Shown piece after piece: positions 43,236-52,672 of a DNA stretch of 64,000 bases (its first letter is position 1; every line of letters starts with the position of its first letter). The translations under genes were made by a program, and so were the position numbers. The notes beneath the pieces are model-generated. The model saw only the letters and a program-made list of their open reading frames with translations, did not search any database and was not told where the DNA came from. The stretch comes from Deinococcus puniceus (GTDB taxonomy: Bacteria; Deinococcota; Deinococci; Deinococcales; Deinococcaceae): assembly GCF_001644565.1 (NCBI RefSeq), contig NZ_CP011387.1:1844501-1908500 (forward strand), written 5' to 3'.

Positions 43236-44195
43236 TTATTGCTCCTCGGCCAGCACGCGCTTCAGCAGATCGGGTCTGTCGGTGTTGATGCCGTCTACAC
43301 CCAGCCTCAGCAGGCGGCGCATCTCGGCCTCTTCGTTGATAGTCCAGACTTGCACCGCAATGCCGCGTGCGTGCATCTGGGCCACAAAGCTGGCCGTGAC
43401 CACTTCTATGCCGCCCGCCCGCACCGGAACCTGTGCCGCACGGCCCGCAGCGGGGGCCAACCCTGCTAGGCCCACGCTTCCTAGTCCCACTTTGCTCAAA
43501 ATCACCAGTGGGCGCAGTTCCCGTTCGGTCATAGAGGTGGTCACTTCGGGGCAGGCGGCGCGGAACTCTTGCAGGGCACGGTCACTGAAGCTGGCGACGA
43601 TGACGCGCTCGGTCATTTTTCTCTGACGCAGCACGGCGCAAAACGGGGCGGCGAGGCTGGGCGCTTCCTGCTTGATTTCGATGATCCACGGCAACTCCGG
43701 GTGGGCGGCCAGCGCTTCTTCCAGCGTGGGAATGGTGTGGCCTTGCCCCCGGTAAGGAAAGGTCTTGCCCCCGTCGCGGCTGAAGCGTGCCCCAGCGTCT
43801 AGCGCCCGCACCTGCGCCAGCGTCAGCTCCCGTATCCGGCCTTTGCCATCCGTGAGGCGGTCTACGGTTTCGTCATGAGACAAGACCAGCACACCGTCGG
43901 CGGTGGCGTGCATATCGGTGTCGAGCATCTGCACACCCAGCGCCGCCGCTTCACGGAAGGCCAGCAGCGTATTGCTGGGCCACAGCAACTCGCCGCCCTG
44001 ATGGGCGATATTCCACGCCGGAGACACGAGAAAAAGATTGCCCGCAGGCTGTGCATTCCGCGCGAGGCTGGAGCGCAGGGCTGAAGCCAAAAACAGGGCG
44101 ATCAGCACGCCAAAAATAATGCCTGCCCACATCCAGCCCCGCCGCGCCCGAATCGCCCGTCTGCGGCTGGCTGGCCCACCTGAAAGTCGTTGCAT
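43236..44195 (-). CDS. Glycerophosphodiester phosphodiesterase
   Basis: Encodes 319 residues: a basic N terminus, one membrane anchor (about 23-43), and a GDPD TIM barrel with AHQGGELLWPSNTLLAF, the metal/catalytic DTDMHATADGVLVLSHDETVDRLTDG and a late VQVWTINEEAEM. It should hydrolyse glycerophosphodiesters to glycerol 3-phosphate at the outer membrane face. It ends 3 nt after the PlsY-AAR stop on the opposite strand. ATG 44195 is set by TATGCT 7 nt upstream; the ATG at 44207 lies in that box. Confidence 0.9.
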   Translation of the reverse strand: MQRLSGGPASRRRAIRARRGWMWAGIIFGVLIALFLASALRSSLARNAQPAGNLFLVSPAWNIAHQGGELLWPSNTLLAFREAAALGVQMLDTDMHATADGVLVLSHDETVDRLTDGKGRIRELTLAQVRALDAGARFSRDGGKTFPYRGQGHTIPTLEEALAAHPELPWIIEIKQEAPSLAAPFCAVLRQRKMTERVIVASFSDRALQEFRAACPEVTTSMTERELRPLVILSKVGLGSVGLAGLAPAAGRAAQVPVRAGGIEVVTASFVAQMHARGIAVQVWTINEEAEMRRLLRLGVDGINTDRPDLLKRVLAEEQ

Positions 44196-44208
44196 CGGCT
44201 TCAGCATA
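44196..44208 (-). promoter_or_regulatory. -10 box for the glycerophosphodiesterase gene
   Basis: TATGCT on the minus strand, 7 nt before ATG 44195. Confidence 0.6.
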
Positions 44209-44314
44209 GGCCGCGCCGGGTGGGTTGACCTCATGCTGACCGAGCTGTCCAGACGACCCGCACCAAGATGAACAACTCGTCAGATTTGCGGCTTTTGTCT
44301 CACGGCTTAGGGGA

Positions 44315-44329
44315 TAGGGTGGGGCATTC
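44315..44329 (+). promoter_or_regulatory. -10 box for the PLD gene
   Basis: TAGGGT followed by 9 nt and ATG 44330. Confidence 0.45.
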
Positions 44330-45883
44330 ATGCGTGTCTCTGTCCTCAGCTTGTTGTTTTGGTGCAAACGATCTGGACTGCTGACGCTGATGACCCTCGC
44401 CCTGCTGGGCCAAGCCCACGCCACCGAATTGCCCCTGTTTCTGGGTACGGCGTCGCCCGCCGCGCCGCTGAATTTGCCGGAAGTAGCCTGCCTGCCGCCC
44501 ACCGACCCGCTGGAATTGGCCGTGTGGCGCGTAACCACAGCGGGAGGCCGCCCGGATTTGTCGTGCGGCAATTCTTTCGTGGAGTACCAGCGGTTGCCGC
44601 GCAGTCCCAGCACGCCGGTGGATGCCTTCGACCAGATCGCGGCGCAGATTCGGGAGGCAAAAAACGAGGTATTGCTGGCGAGCATGGAATGGCACGCGGG
44701 CGAGGGCCGCCCCGGCTGGACGGTGGCGCGGGCGGTGCGCGACCTGTACGGGCGGGTGCAGGCCAACCCCGCCGCCTATCCGCAGGGCATGAGCGTGCGC
44801 TTGATGCTGGGCAATTTTCCCGAGTTGCAGAGGGCCGACTGGGCGACCATGCCGCTGGCGTTGGTGCGCGACCTGAGGGCGCTGGGCGTGCCGCTAGAAG
44901 ATGCGGCAGTGGGCTGGAGCCTCAGCGTCCTCAATTACCGCTATTTTCCGCACAGCCACGTGAAATTACACGTCATCGACGGGCAGAATTTGACAGTGGC
45001 GGGCTTCAACTTTACCGATACCCATTTGCCCCAAAACGAACGAAATGGCGGCCTGCACGACTTGCACGACCTAGGACTGAGAATGAGTGGGCCAGTGGCG
45101 CAAGACGGCGTGGCGGCCTTCGACGACCTGTGGCGGCACTCGCGGCAGGTGCGCTGCCCCGCAGATGTGCGCCCAGAGCAGGTCAGTGCGGCCTGCACGT
45201 TGGGCGACCCCGGCCCCGTGACCCATCCCGCCGCCGCCCGCCACGCCCTCCCCACAGGCACGGCGCGGGCTTTCATGCTGCATCGCCGCCCCGGATTCGA
45301 TCAGGCAGACCGCGCCCACCTCGGCCTGTTGGGGGCCGCCACCACCCAGATCGACCTGATGCAGGCCTCCTTTAGCCCGCTGCTGCCCTGCTGGTACGCC
45401 TACCTGAGTCCCGACGAATGCCCCTACGACACCCTGCCCGTGTACCTGCGGGCCGTGGTGGACGCGATTGGGCGCGGCGTGCGGGTGCGGGTGCTGATGG
45501 TGGACTACGGCATAGACAGGGCCGCCAACCGCAGCGGAGCGGCGTTGGTGCGCCTGATGGCCCGGCAACTGGGCAAAGAAGACCTGTTCGAGGCCCGCTA
45601 CACCACCTTCCCCATGCACACCAAAGCCCTGACGGTGGATGGCCGGATGGTCTTGGCGGGCAGCATGAACTTCCATTTCAGCGCGTGGGGCGGGCTGGGG
45701 CTGGCGGAAGCGGCGCTGGCGACCTCTGACCCGGCGGCGGTGCAGGGACAGCAGGCCAGCTTTGAAGACGTGTGGGCCAACGGCAGCCGCCCCGTACCGC
45801 GTGAATGGTGGATGCGGAATGTGGCGTCCGGCAGCGCGGCGACTCCAGCTGATCTGCCCGTTTCCCGTTTATCCCACCCTTAG
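44330..45883 (+). CDS. Exported phospholipase D-like protein
   Basis: Encodes 517 residues. A signal peptide is present (hydrophobic core 15-28, cleavage near AHA). Two HKD-type motifs occur: HVKLHVIDGQNLTVAGFNFTD near 210 and HTKALTVDGRMVLAGSMNF near 430. Two HxK motifs in one chain is the normal PLD superfamily arrangement. Activity could be phospholipase, cardiolipin-synthase-like or nuclease. The location next to a GDPD gene and the PlsY-AAR fusion suggests lipid turnover outside the membrane. Confidence 0.87.
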   Translation: MRVSVLSLLFWCKRSGLLTLMTLALLGQAHATELPLFLGTASPAAPLNLPEVACLPPTDPLELAVWRVTTAGGRPDLSCGNSFVEYQRLPRSPSTPVDAFDQIAAQIREAKNEVLLASMEWHAGEGRPGWTVARAVRDLYGRVQANPAAYPQGMSVRLMLGNFPELQRADWATMPLALVRDLRALGVPLEDAAVGWSLSVLNYRYFPHSHVKLHVIDGQNLTVAGFNFTDTHLPQNERNGGLHDLHDLGLRMSGPVAQDGVAAFDDLWRHSRQVRCPADVRPEQVSAACTLGDPGPVTHPAAARHALPTGTARAFMLHRRPGFDQADRAHLGLLGAATTQIDLMQASFSPLLPCWYAYLSPDECPYDTLPVYLRAVVDAIGRGVRVRVLMVDYGIDRAANRSGAALVRLMARQLGKEDLFEARYTTFPMHTKALTVDGRMVLAGSMNFHFSAWGGLGLAEAALATSDPAAVQGQQASFEDVWANGSRPVPREWWMRNVASGSAATPADLPVSRLSHP

Positions 45884-45928
45884 GCGCACCGCTTAGACCT
45901 ACACTGGGCATGTGAGAGGTCTAGCTTA

Positions 45929-46927
45929 ATGACAGTGCAGCGGGTGTATCTGGCCAAACCACGCGGCTTTTGCGCGGGCGTGGTCATGGCGATTGGCGCG
46001 GTGGAGCGGGCGGCCCGCGAGGAGGCCAAACCCGTGACCGTGTACCATTCCATCGTGCATAACCACACGGTGGTAGAGCGGCTGGAGCGGCAGGGCGGCG
46101 TGCATTTCGTGGAGAGCCTGGACAATATAGACGCCCTGCCCGCCGGAAGCGAAACCGTTGTGTTTAGCGCCCACGGCATCAGTCCACTGGTGCGCGAGCG
46201 AGCGCGGCAACTGGGGTTGGCGACCATTGACGCCACTTGCCCATTGGTGACCAAAGTGCATACCGAGGCCAAAAAGTATGCACGCGAGGGCTACACCATC
46301 TTGCTCATCGGGGACAGTGCCAAGCATCAGGAAGTGATCGGCACAAGTGGCGAAGCCCCCGATAACACCATACTCGTGGGCGTGCTGGGCAAAACGGGCG
46401 AAGGGTTGCATGATCCGCACACCGTGGAAGTGCCCGACCCTACCCGCCTCGTGGTGCTGACCCAGACCACCCTCAGCGTGGACGACACCCGCCGCACCGT
46501 AGACATCCTGAAGGCCCGCTTTCCGGCTCTCGTGATTCCACCCAGCGAAGACCTGTGCTACGCCACCAAAAACCGTCAGGACGCCGTGAAGAACATCGCG
46601 CCCAACGTGGACGCCTTCTTGGTGCTGACCAGTACGCATTCCAGCAACGGGATGCGTCTGCTGGAACTGGCCTTGGATACCTGTGGCCGCGCCTACCGCC
46701 TAGAAACCGACACCGATGTGGTGAATCTGGACTTAGGGGGCGTGACTTCGGTAGGCATCACCAGCGCTGCCAGCACGCCCGACGACCTCGTGCAAAACCT
46801 CGTGGCCCACTTTCGCCGCCAGAATCCCGCCCTAGAAGTGATCGAGGAAGGCGAGTGGGAAAACATAGAATTCCGCGAGCCGAAGAAAATTCTGGCCTCG
46901 CAGGAATTGCCCCGCACGATGCGCTGA
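45929..46927 (+). CDS. ispH: 4-hydroxy-3-methylbut-2-enyl diphosphate reductase
   Basis: The last enzyme of the MEP isoprenoid pathway, producing IPP and DMAPP with a 4Fe-4S cluster. The 332 residues contain the three cluster cysteines in [12 protein letters not shown] (Cys15), [14 protein letters not shown] and [13 protein letters not shown], with HNHTVVERL and [21 protein letters not shown] box near 45900 and GAGAGG before ATG 45929 suggest a short-leader transcript. Confidence 0.96.
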   Translation: MTVQRVYLAKPRGFCAGVVMAIGAVERAAREEAKPVTVYHSIVHNHTVVERLERQGGVHFVESLDNIDALPAGSETVVFSAHGISPLVRERARQLGLATIDATCPLVTKVHTEAKKYAREGYTILLIGDSAKHQEVIGTSGEAPDNTILVGVLGKTGEGLHDPHTVEVPDPTRLVVLTQTTLSVDDTRRTVDILKARFPALVIPPSEDLCYATKNRQDAVKNIAPNVDAFLVLTSTHSSNGMRLLELALDTCGRAYRLETDTDVVNLDLGGVTSVGITSAASTPDDLVQNLVAHFRRQNPALEVIEEGEWENIEFREPKKILASQELPRTMR

Positions 46928-46937
46928 GGCGGGTGTA

Positions 46938-47089
46938 GCGTCTAAGGGCATAAAGGACAAGGTTCTAAGGTGCTGGAGCGGGTTCGGTGGCCAAGTGGCT
47001 CCCTCTGTTTCGCAGCTCTAGGAGTCGCAAGAGGCGCGGGGACACCTGCTCTAGCTTGACTTGAACTCTTTTCTTAGACCCTTAGACGC
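46938..47089. repeat. GTCTAAGGG-type palindromic element, copy 2
   Basis: Perfect 11-bp ends GCGTCTAAGGG (46938) and CCCTTAGACGC (47079). The left end also matches the element at 29641. It sits between two convergent genes, where it may act as a terminator. Confidence 0.65.
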
Positions 47090-47117
47090 TTTTCTGACAC
47101 CCCGCGTCGCGCAGCCG

Positions 47118-48242
47118 TCAGCCTCCTTCCCGCACGCACCCTGTCTTGATGAATTCCTGCACCAGTGGCTCCAGATCGTGCAGGGCCACGTCGCTTCTCA
47201 TGGCGTATTCGGCGGGAGTCAGGCGTTCGCCCAGCGCCCGTAAAAAGGCGATTCCAGCCAGGCCGTGCTGGGTGCGAAACTGCTGATACATGCCAGTAAT
47301 AGCGTTCATGGAGTCTTTGCCGCGCAGGGTCAGCGTGTACTGGTGGTGCGCCCACCCCGCCAAGCTGCGCGGCAGAATCAAGGTTTGGGGGCGCAGCGGG
47401 GCCGGAAACGCGCCCTCGTAAGGCAGGGTGGCGGGCAACGTGGCCACGATTTCGCCGCGTGCATAGAAGATGGCTCCGGTGGGGCGGGCGTGCAGTCCAG
47501 TAAAATCCTCGGTCAGGTTAAACTTCCAGGCACGGTTGCCGATGCCGCTGAGGACATGCGCCAGCACCGCTGGAAGCGGATGGGCGCTCAGAGCCGCACC
47601 CTGCTCGTACAGATTCAGCAGTTCTCCGAGCGCCTGCTCACCTGTGGCACTCGCCGCCGCCGCCGTGACCGTGCGGCCCTCGAACAGCAGCACATACGCG
47701 GCTTGGTCGCCCAAGCTGGCGTGCAAGTAGCCGTACCACGCCGCCTCATGCAGATACTTCAGGAAGGCGTGCAGGTCGCAAAAATTCTGATTCAGGCCCG
47801 CGTGGGTGGGGGGCGAATAGGGCAGAAACCGCGCCAGAAACGGGCCAGCACCGGGGAACATCGGGACGAGTTCGGGTGTCAGATCGGCCAGATCGTCCTG
47901 ACCGTCGTAATTCTGAATCTCGGGCGGGCCGGGTTCGGGTGGGTCGTTTTCAGATTCGCCGGGGCGGGCAGCTACAACAGGGTCGGCAACTGGGCCGATG
48001 CTGAGACTGTCGGCAGGTGCGGCAAGACTGGCCGCAGGATCGGGCAGCACGACAGTTTTGCGGGGCAGTTTGGCAGGCGGAGTGGGCACCAGGGCGGCGT
48101 CTGCGGTCAGCTCTGGCGGAGGATCTCCCCCATTCGTGGGCAGTTCCGGCAACTGGCCTTTTTTCTCCCGCCTGTCTTTCCGGTCTTCCCCGCCTCGGCC
48201 CCCATTGCCGGGGCGTTTGCGGGCGTCGTCGCGTCCGGTCAT
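47118..48242 (-). CDS. Hypothetical protein, disordered N terminus plus folded C-terminal domain
   Basis: Encodes 374 residues. Residues 1-130 are charged then Pro-rich, likely disordered (RKRPGNGGRGGEDRKDRREKK, then PPEPGPPEIQ). The C-terminal ~240 residues form a single domain with LHAFLKYLHEAAWYGYLHA, YVLLFEGRTVTAAAA, EFIKTGCVREGG, reminiscent of proteins of unknown function common in Deinococcus; I do not recognise a named family. ATG 48242 overlaps the carbonic-anhydrase-like stop by 4 nt (ATGA). Confidence 0.78.
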   Translation of the reverse strand: MTGRDDARKRPGNGGRGGEDRKDRREKKGQLPELPTNGGDPPPELTADAALVPTPPAKLPRKTVVLPDPAASLAAPADSLSIGPVADPVVAARPGESENDPPEPGPPEIQNYDGQDDLADLTPELVPMFPGAGPFLARFLPYSPPTHAGLNQNFCDLHAFLKYLHEAAWYGYLHASLGDQAAYVLLFEGRTVTAAAASATGEQALGELLNLYEQGAALSAHPLPAVLAHVLSGIGNRAWKFNLTEDFTGLHARPTGAIFYARGEIVATLPATLPYEGAFPAPLRPQTLILPRSLAGWAHHQYTLTLRGKDSMNAITGMYQQFRTQHGLAGIAFLRALGERLTPAEYAMRSDVALHDLEPLVQEFIKTGCVREGG

Positions 48243-48760
48243 GCCCCGGCCTCGGCCTGAACGGGTCTCAACTCGGCCCGGTAACGCTCCGCGTTTTGCC
48301 TGTACCTGTCGGCATTGGCGGGCGCGGCCACTGGCCCCACCACCCGCGCCGGAATGCCCACCGCCAGCATTCCGGCGGGCACCTCGCGGCCCTCGGGGAG
48401 CAGCGCCCCGGCCCCCAGCACCGCGCCCTCTCCCAGTCGGCTGCCGTTCAGCATGGTGGCTCCCATCCCCACAAGACTGCCCGCGCCGCACCATGCCCCG
48501 TGCACGGTGGCCCGGTGCCCCACGGTCACGTCTGCTTCCAGCGTGCAGGGAAAGCCGGGGTCGCTGTGCAGCACGGCTCCGTCCTGAATATTGCTGCCCG
48601 CGCCGACAACGATGGGTTCGAGGTCGCCGCGCAGCACGGCACCGAACCACACGCTGGCTCCCTCGGCCACACTCACGCGCCCGATCAGGTCGGCACTGGG
48701 GGCGATAAAGGCGCTGGGGTGAAGATCGGGCGAGGATTCGGCGAGAGCGTAGAGCGGCAT
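48239..48760 (-). CDS. Gamma-carbonic anhydrase-like hexapeptide protein
   Basis: Encodes 173 residues of left-handed beta helix: repeated hexapeptides with SADLIGRVSVAEGASVWFGAVLRGD and the histidines HSDPG, VGHRATVHGA that would bind metal in a trimer, as in YrdA/PaaY proteins. Enzymatic activity varies across this family. A TGGAGG site precedes ATG 48760. It is translationally coupled to the following 374-residue gene. Confidence 0.92.
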   Translation of the reverse strand: MPLYALAESSPDLHPSAFIAPSADLIGRVSVAEGASVWFGAVLRGDLEPIVVGAGSNIQDGAVLHSDPGFPCTLEADVTVGHRATVHGAWCGAGSLVGMGATMLNGSRLGEGAVLGAGALLPEGREVPAGMLAVGIPARVVGPVAAPANADRYRQNAERYRAELRPVQAEAGA

Positions 48761-48780
48761 TCGGCCTCCAGAGTGGCGGC

Positions 48781-49206
48781 CTACCCGCCCAACTGGGCAA
48801 GCGCGGCACGCAAGAGTTGCTGATCTTCGGGGTAGGAAAGCTGGGAGAGCGCCTGTGCAGGTTCGGCGAATCCGCCCTCTGCAAAGGTATGTTCTAGGGT
48901 AGGAGCGCCGGTCTCTACCACCATTCTGAACCAGTGGATCTGGCGGGCCTCGCCCCGGTCATTGGTGTACTGCGTCACGTGCAGCGGCGCAACCACGCTG
49001 GCACGGACGCCCGTTTCTTCCTGCACCTCGCGCACGGCGGTCTGTTCCAGCGTTTCGCCCGGTTCTACGTGCCCCTTGGGAAAAGCCCACGCGCCGCTGC
49101 CCCGGTAGCGCACCAACAGCACGCGCCCTAGGGCATCGAACACCACGCCGCCCGCACCGGGAATGGCGGAACTGGGAGCCAGAGAGTTGTCGCGTGCCGC
49201 CGTCAT
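48781..49206 (-). CDS. NUDIX hydrolase
   Basis: Encodes 141 residues with a complete Nudix box, GHVEPGETLEQTAVREVQEE followed by TGV, and the flanking AWAFPKG and IHWFRMVVE strands. It hydrolyses nucleoside diphosphates linked to another group; the closest pattern is the diadenosine polyphosphate/MutT-like branch. Deinococcus genomes are rich in Nudix enzymes. ATG 49206 is the leaderless start with TATACT 6 nt upstream; the longer frame is rejected. Confidence 0.93.
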   Translation of the reverse strand: MTAARDNSLAPSSAIPGAGGVVFDALGRVLLVRYRGSGAWAFPKGHVEPGETLEQTAVREVQEETGVRASVVAPLHVTQYTNDRGEARQIHWFRMVVETGAPTLEHTFAEGGFAEPAQALSQLSYPEDQQLLRAALAQLGG

Positions 49207-49218
49207 GGGTGGAGTATA
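49207..49218 (-). promoter_or_regulatory. -10 box for the NUDIX gene
   Basis: TATACT on the minus strand, 6 nt before ATG 49206. Confidence 0.62.
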
Positions 49219-49673
49219 CGCATGAGCCGCCGCTTGAGGCGCGAGATCGGTGCATCTGATGAGCATTGAAGCCGTCCAACTCAGAGAACGAACAGGCCCG
49301 TCTAAAGCAGTGGACACAGGGACAGGAAAATGGCACCTGCCTACTCAGTCCGAACAACATGAGTGAAGGTGGCGGAGCAGTGCGGCATCTACAGCGGCAC
49401 AGGCCTTTTATTGATCTTTTGGTCAGATAAAATACAGGAGACAGGCAAAAAGGCGCAATGGAACCCTCCTCCTTACTAACATCGGTCTGAGCCACTGGAA
49501 TTCGTTGGTTTGCATCGGCAGGCGTGCTTCCTTTAATGTTCCCCGCATTCTCGGCACAGTGCGGGCCGTCTCTATGCGATACTGCCGACTATCTCTACCC
49601 CGGCCCCATTTGGCGGCGCTGACCCAGTGGGCCAGTGACCCGGCGGCAGGTTCATGGAGAAGCAAGGAGAGTT
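49219..49673. other. Intergenic region upstream of the cold-shock gene
   Basis: 455 bases. TAAAAT near 49425 and GATACT near 49580 are possible -10 boxes; if the first is used the mRNA would have a leader of over 200 nt, as many cold-shock mRNAs do. The region is more AT-rich at 49400-49450. No second gene is supported. Confidence 0.45.
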
Positions 49674-49940
49674 ATGGCAGAAGGGCGAGTCAAATGGTTC
49701 AATATCGAGAAAGGCTACGGTTTTATCGAGCATCCTGGTAATCCAGACGTGTTTGTCCACTACAGCGCCATTCAGAGCGGCGGCTTTCGCAAGCTGAACG
49801 AGGGCGACGAAGTGGAGTTCGAAGTGGAAGCCGGGCAGGGCAGCAAAGGCCCGCAAGCCAAAAACGTGGTTGTGACCAAGGCCGCGCCCGCACCGATGGG
49901 CGGGGGAAGCGAGAGCCGGGGCGGGGGCAACCGCTGGTAA
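49674..49940 (+). CDS. csp: Cold-shock domain protein
   Basis: Encodes 88 residues: one cold-shock domain with RNP1 KGYGFIEH and RNP2 VFVHYSAI, then a glycine/arginine tail ([14 protein letters not shown]). It binds single-stranded RNA or DNA. AAGGAGA precedes ATG 49674 by 6 nt. The RGG-like tail is not part of the usual 65-70 residue Csp and may add nucleic-acid affinity. Confidence 0.94.
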   Translation: MAEGRVKWFNIEKGYGFIEHPGNPDVFVHYSAIQSGGFRKLNEGDEVEFEVEAGQGSKGPQAKNVVVTKAAPAPMGGGSESRGGGNRW

Positions 49941-49946
49941 CACTGC

Positions 49947-50075
49947 TTCCGATTGAAAGCGCCGTAGTTTGGCGCTTCAATCCGAGCGGAGCGAGTAGGA
50001 AAGACTACGGGCTCCGCGATATGGAGCCGTATCCGGTGCTGTCCCGGATATGGCGGAATGGAGCGGAGTCCGTAT
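49947..50075 (+). repeat. Intergenic palindromic repeat, copy A
   Basis: 129 bp immediately after the csp stop. It has the hairpin TTGAAAGCGCC/GGCGCTTCAA, the core GAGCGGAGCGAGT, an internal GGCTCC/GGAGCC stem and a TATCCGG/CCGGATA stem, ending GTCCGTAT. It is about 95% identical to the inverted copy at 52673. Confidence 0.9.
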
Positions 50076-50260
50076 AACTGGGCGGGCCTGAGCACTTCAG
50101 GCTCCAAAAAAAAATCAAGTGGATGCGGGGCGCAGGCCAGAACGAAGGGTCGCCCCGCTTTTTCGGTTTCGGGGTCAAATAGGTCGGGGGCAGACAGCTC
50201 ACGGCCAAACCCCTTGGCCCCAGACAGGCAAACCTGACCTGCTGTGTCCCCCGCAGACTT

Positions 50261-50272
50261 TACACTGCCCCC
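50261..50272 (+). promoter_or_regulatory. -10 box for the DUF898 gene
   Basis: TACACT followed by 6 nt and ATG 50273. Confidence 0.62.
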
Positions 50273-51463
50273 ATGTCTGACCCCACCTTTTCTTCCCCTG
50301 CGCCGGAGCGTCAGACCGATGCGCCCGCTGTGAACCTGAGCAAGCCGGGGCGAGATTCACTGGCCCCTGACCTTCCAACCGCGCCCACTCCTCCCCCCAC
50401 CATCAGCACCTATCCTGTCGGTTTTACTGGAACGTCAGGCGAATTTTTCCGGCTGTGGATCGTCAATACGGCACTGACCATCGTGACGCTGGGGTTGTAT
50501 TTGCCGTGGGCCAGAGTCAGAACCCGGCAGTATTTTTACGGGCATACGTGGGTAGACGGCCAGAACTTCGAATACACCGCCAACCCGCTGGCCCTGCTGC
50601 GCAGCTACCTGATCGTCTCGGCGTTTTTCGGTGCGTACACGCTGGCCACCAATCTCCAGTTTCAGGGCTGGGAATGGGTGGTGGGCATCATCGGCGTTGG
50701 TTTCGTAGCGCTGTATCCGTGGTTGGTCATGAAATCCATGCGCTTTCTGGCGGCCAGCACAGCGCACCGGGGACTGAATTTCCGCTTTCATGGCAAGGCA
50801 GGCGGGGCGTATCTGGCCTACGGGGTCGCCAATATCGCGGCGGGCTTGTCCAGCGGCTTGGCCCTGCCTTGGGCGTGGTACATGCAGCGGCGCTATCAGG
50901 TCGAACACGCCGCGTTTGGCCGCGCCCGCGCCACCTTCCGGGGCGATGTGGGCAACTTTTATGTGATCGGCCTGACGGCGCTGGGACTGGTCATCGGGGC
51001 GGTGGTGGTGCTGGCTGTGCCCCTGATCGCGGGGTTCGCCCTGCTCTCGTCCAACAATCCTTTTTCGGACAGTACCGACGTTGGATTTTTGGGGGCTTTT
51101 GCCGGAATAGCCGTGCTGTATCTGGCTTTTCTGGCGGCCTACTCCTTGTCGTGGCAGTACATCCGGGGCGCGACGCTGAAGCTGGTGCTGAACAGCCTCG
51201 AACTGGGCGGCGTGGTGCGAACCCGCGCAACATTCAGCCCGTGGATGCTGGCGTGGATCGGCCTCAGCAACGCCGCCGTGCAGGTGCTGACGCTGGGGTT
51301 GGCCACGCCTTGGGCCGCCGTGCGCCGCTCCCGCTACGTGCTGGGCGGGATAGAGGTTCTGGCCATTGCCAGCCTCGACGACTTCGCCGCCGATGCGACG
51401 CCGGGCGAGAATGCGTTGGGCGAGGCCGCCACCGAACTTCTCGACATCAATCTGGGGTTCTGA
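50273..51463 (+). CDS. DUF898 (YjgN-like) membrane protein
   Basis: Encodes 396 residues with about seven membrane helices. Family landmarks are GTSGEFFRLWIVNTALTIVTLGLYLPWARVRTRQYFYGHTWVDGQNFEY and the second-half copy RTRATFSPWMLAWIGLSNAAVQVLTLGLATPWAAVRRSRY. The first ~50 residues are a disordered Pro-rich lead. Function unknown. It overlaps the M48 peptidase gene by one base (TGATG), so they are co-translated. Confidence 0.88.
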   Translation: MSDPTFSSPAPERQTDAPAVNLSKPGRDSLAPDLPTAPTPPPTISTYPVGFTGTSGEFFRLWIVNTALTIVTLGLYLPWARVRTRQYFYGHTWVDGQNFEYTANPLALLRSYLIVSAFFGAYTLATNLQFQGWEWVVGIIGVGFVALYPWLVMKSMRFLAASTAHRGLNFRFHGKAGGAYLAYGVANIAAGLSSGLALPWAWYMQRRYQVEHAAFGRARATFRGDVGNFYVIGLTALGLVIGAVVVLAVPLIAGFALLSSNNPFSDSTDVGFLGAFAGIAVLYLAFLAAYSLSWQYIRGATLKLVLNSLELGGVVRTRATFSPWMLAWIGLSNAAVQVLTLGLATPWAAVRRSRYVLGGIEVLAIASLDDFAADATPGENALGEAATELLDINLGF

Positions 51464-52605
51464 TGACGGGCAACGGAGCCGACCATGCACCTGAGCGCGT
51501 GCAGATAGAGGGCATTTATTTTGATGGCCGCAGCAGCCGTGACCGCGCCGCCCGGCTGACCGTTCAGGGCGATCAGGTGACGCTGCAGGCCGACAGTGAC
51601 GGCATTGCTGGCGGCACAGAAGCCCGCTGGCCGTTGACACAGGTGACCATAGAGCCGCCGCTGCCGGGCGTGCGCCGGGTGCTGAAATTTCCAGACCGAA
51701 CCCGCTTTGAAACGGCAGACGACACGGCGATTCGGGCCATAGAGCAGCGCACCCGCCGCAACCGGATGCTGGGCGCCGTGCGGACACTGGAGGGCAGTTG
51801 GGGGCTGGCGCTGGGCGCTCTGGCGGTCATGGCGGCGTTCGTGTGGGGTTTTATTACCTTTGGCCTGCCCGCCATAGCCCGCACCGCTGCGGCAGCCACG
51901 CCCCCCAACGTGCTGGCCACCTTTGACCGGGAAACGGTGGAATTGCTGGATCAGCCGCCGTATCTGGGGCCGTCCAAACTGAGTGCGGCGCGGCAGGCCG
52001 AGTTGCAGCGCGGGTTCCGGCAGGTGGTGGGTTGGGCGGGCGGCGCGTACCCGTACCGCCTGCTGCTGCGCGACGGCCAGCCGAAAACCGAGGGAGAGGA
52101 CAGCTTCGGCGGCTTTCCGCTGGGGGCCAATGCGTTCGCGCTGCCGGGCGGCACAGTCGTCATGACCGATCAGTTGGTGGCGCTGGCCCGCAGTGACCGC
52201 GAGCTGATGGGCGTGCTGGCGCACGAATCCGGCCACGTGACCAGCAGGCACGGGCTGGCGGGGGTGTATCAGGCGCTGGGGCTGACGCTGCTGACCACGG
52301 TGGTCACGGGCGATCTGATCAGTGCCGGAACCTTCGCCGCCGCCGTACCCGCCGCCCTGCTGCAACGCGGCTACTCGCGGGCTGCCGAAACGCAGGCCGA
52401 CGAGGTGGCCGGAGCCTTTATGCTGGAAAAGTACGGCACCACCAAGCCCCTGCGCGACATCTTGGCCCGCCTAGAAGCCGACGACGCCGAGGCCGATGAA
52501 AACAGCGTCAAGGAGGGGAATTCCTTGGAAAACCTATTGCAGAGTCATCCCGGCACAGCAAACCGCATCGAGCATCTGCGGGAGCTGGAGCAAGCGGCGA
52601 AGTAG
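51463..52605 (+). CDS. M48 family metallopeptidase
   Basis: Encodes 380 residues: an N-terminal beta domain of about 100 residues, one membrane helix near 110-130, and an M48 peptidase domain with HESGH at 254-258 and the third ligand region RGYSRAAETQADEVAGAFM. Such proteases clip membrane or periplasmic proteins, like BepA/Oma1/HtpX. The gene is coupled to the DUF898 gene, so the two may cooperate. ATG 51463 sits inside the upstream stop. Confidence 0.91.
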   Translation: MTGNGADHAPERVQIEGIYFDGRSSRDRAARLTVQGDQVTLQADSDGIAGGTEARWPLTQVTIEPPLPGVRRVLKFPDRTRFETADDTAIRAIEQRTRRNRMLGAVRTLEGSWGLALGALAVMAAFVWGFITFGLPAIARTAAAATPPNVLATFDRETVELLDQPPYLGPSKLSAARQAELQRGFRQVVGWAGGAYPYRLLLRDGQPKTEGEDSFGGFPLGANAFALPGGTVVMTDQLVALARSDRELMGVLAHESGHVTSRHGLAGVYQALGLTLLTTVVTGDLISAGTFAAAVPAALLQRGYSRAAETQADEVAGAFMLEKYGTTKPLRDILARLEADDAEADENSVKEGNSLENLLQSHPGTANRIEHLRELEQAAK

Positions 52606-52672
52606 AGCGGGCGCGTTTGGGCGTTGACCCTCTGTTGCCCAGTCACCTTCACTGCCTCATCTCCAACACCTC

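Noticed and set aside
47118..48884. Long 588-residue version of the 374-residue protein
   Set aside because: The upstream part is the out-of-frame shadow of the gamma-carbonic anhydrase gene; ATG 48242 with the ATGA overlap is the natural start.
50455..52605. 716-residue version of the M48 peptidase
   Set aside because: Its first 336 residues are read out of frame from the DUF898 gene; the TGATG overlap marks the true start at 51463.
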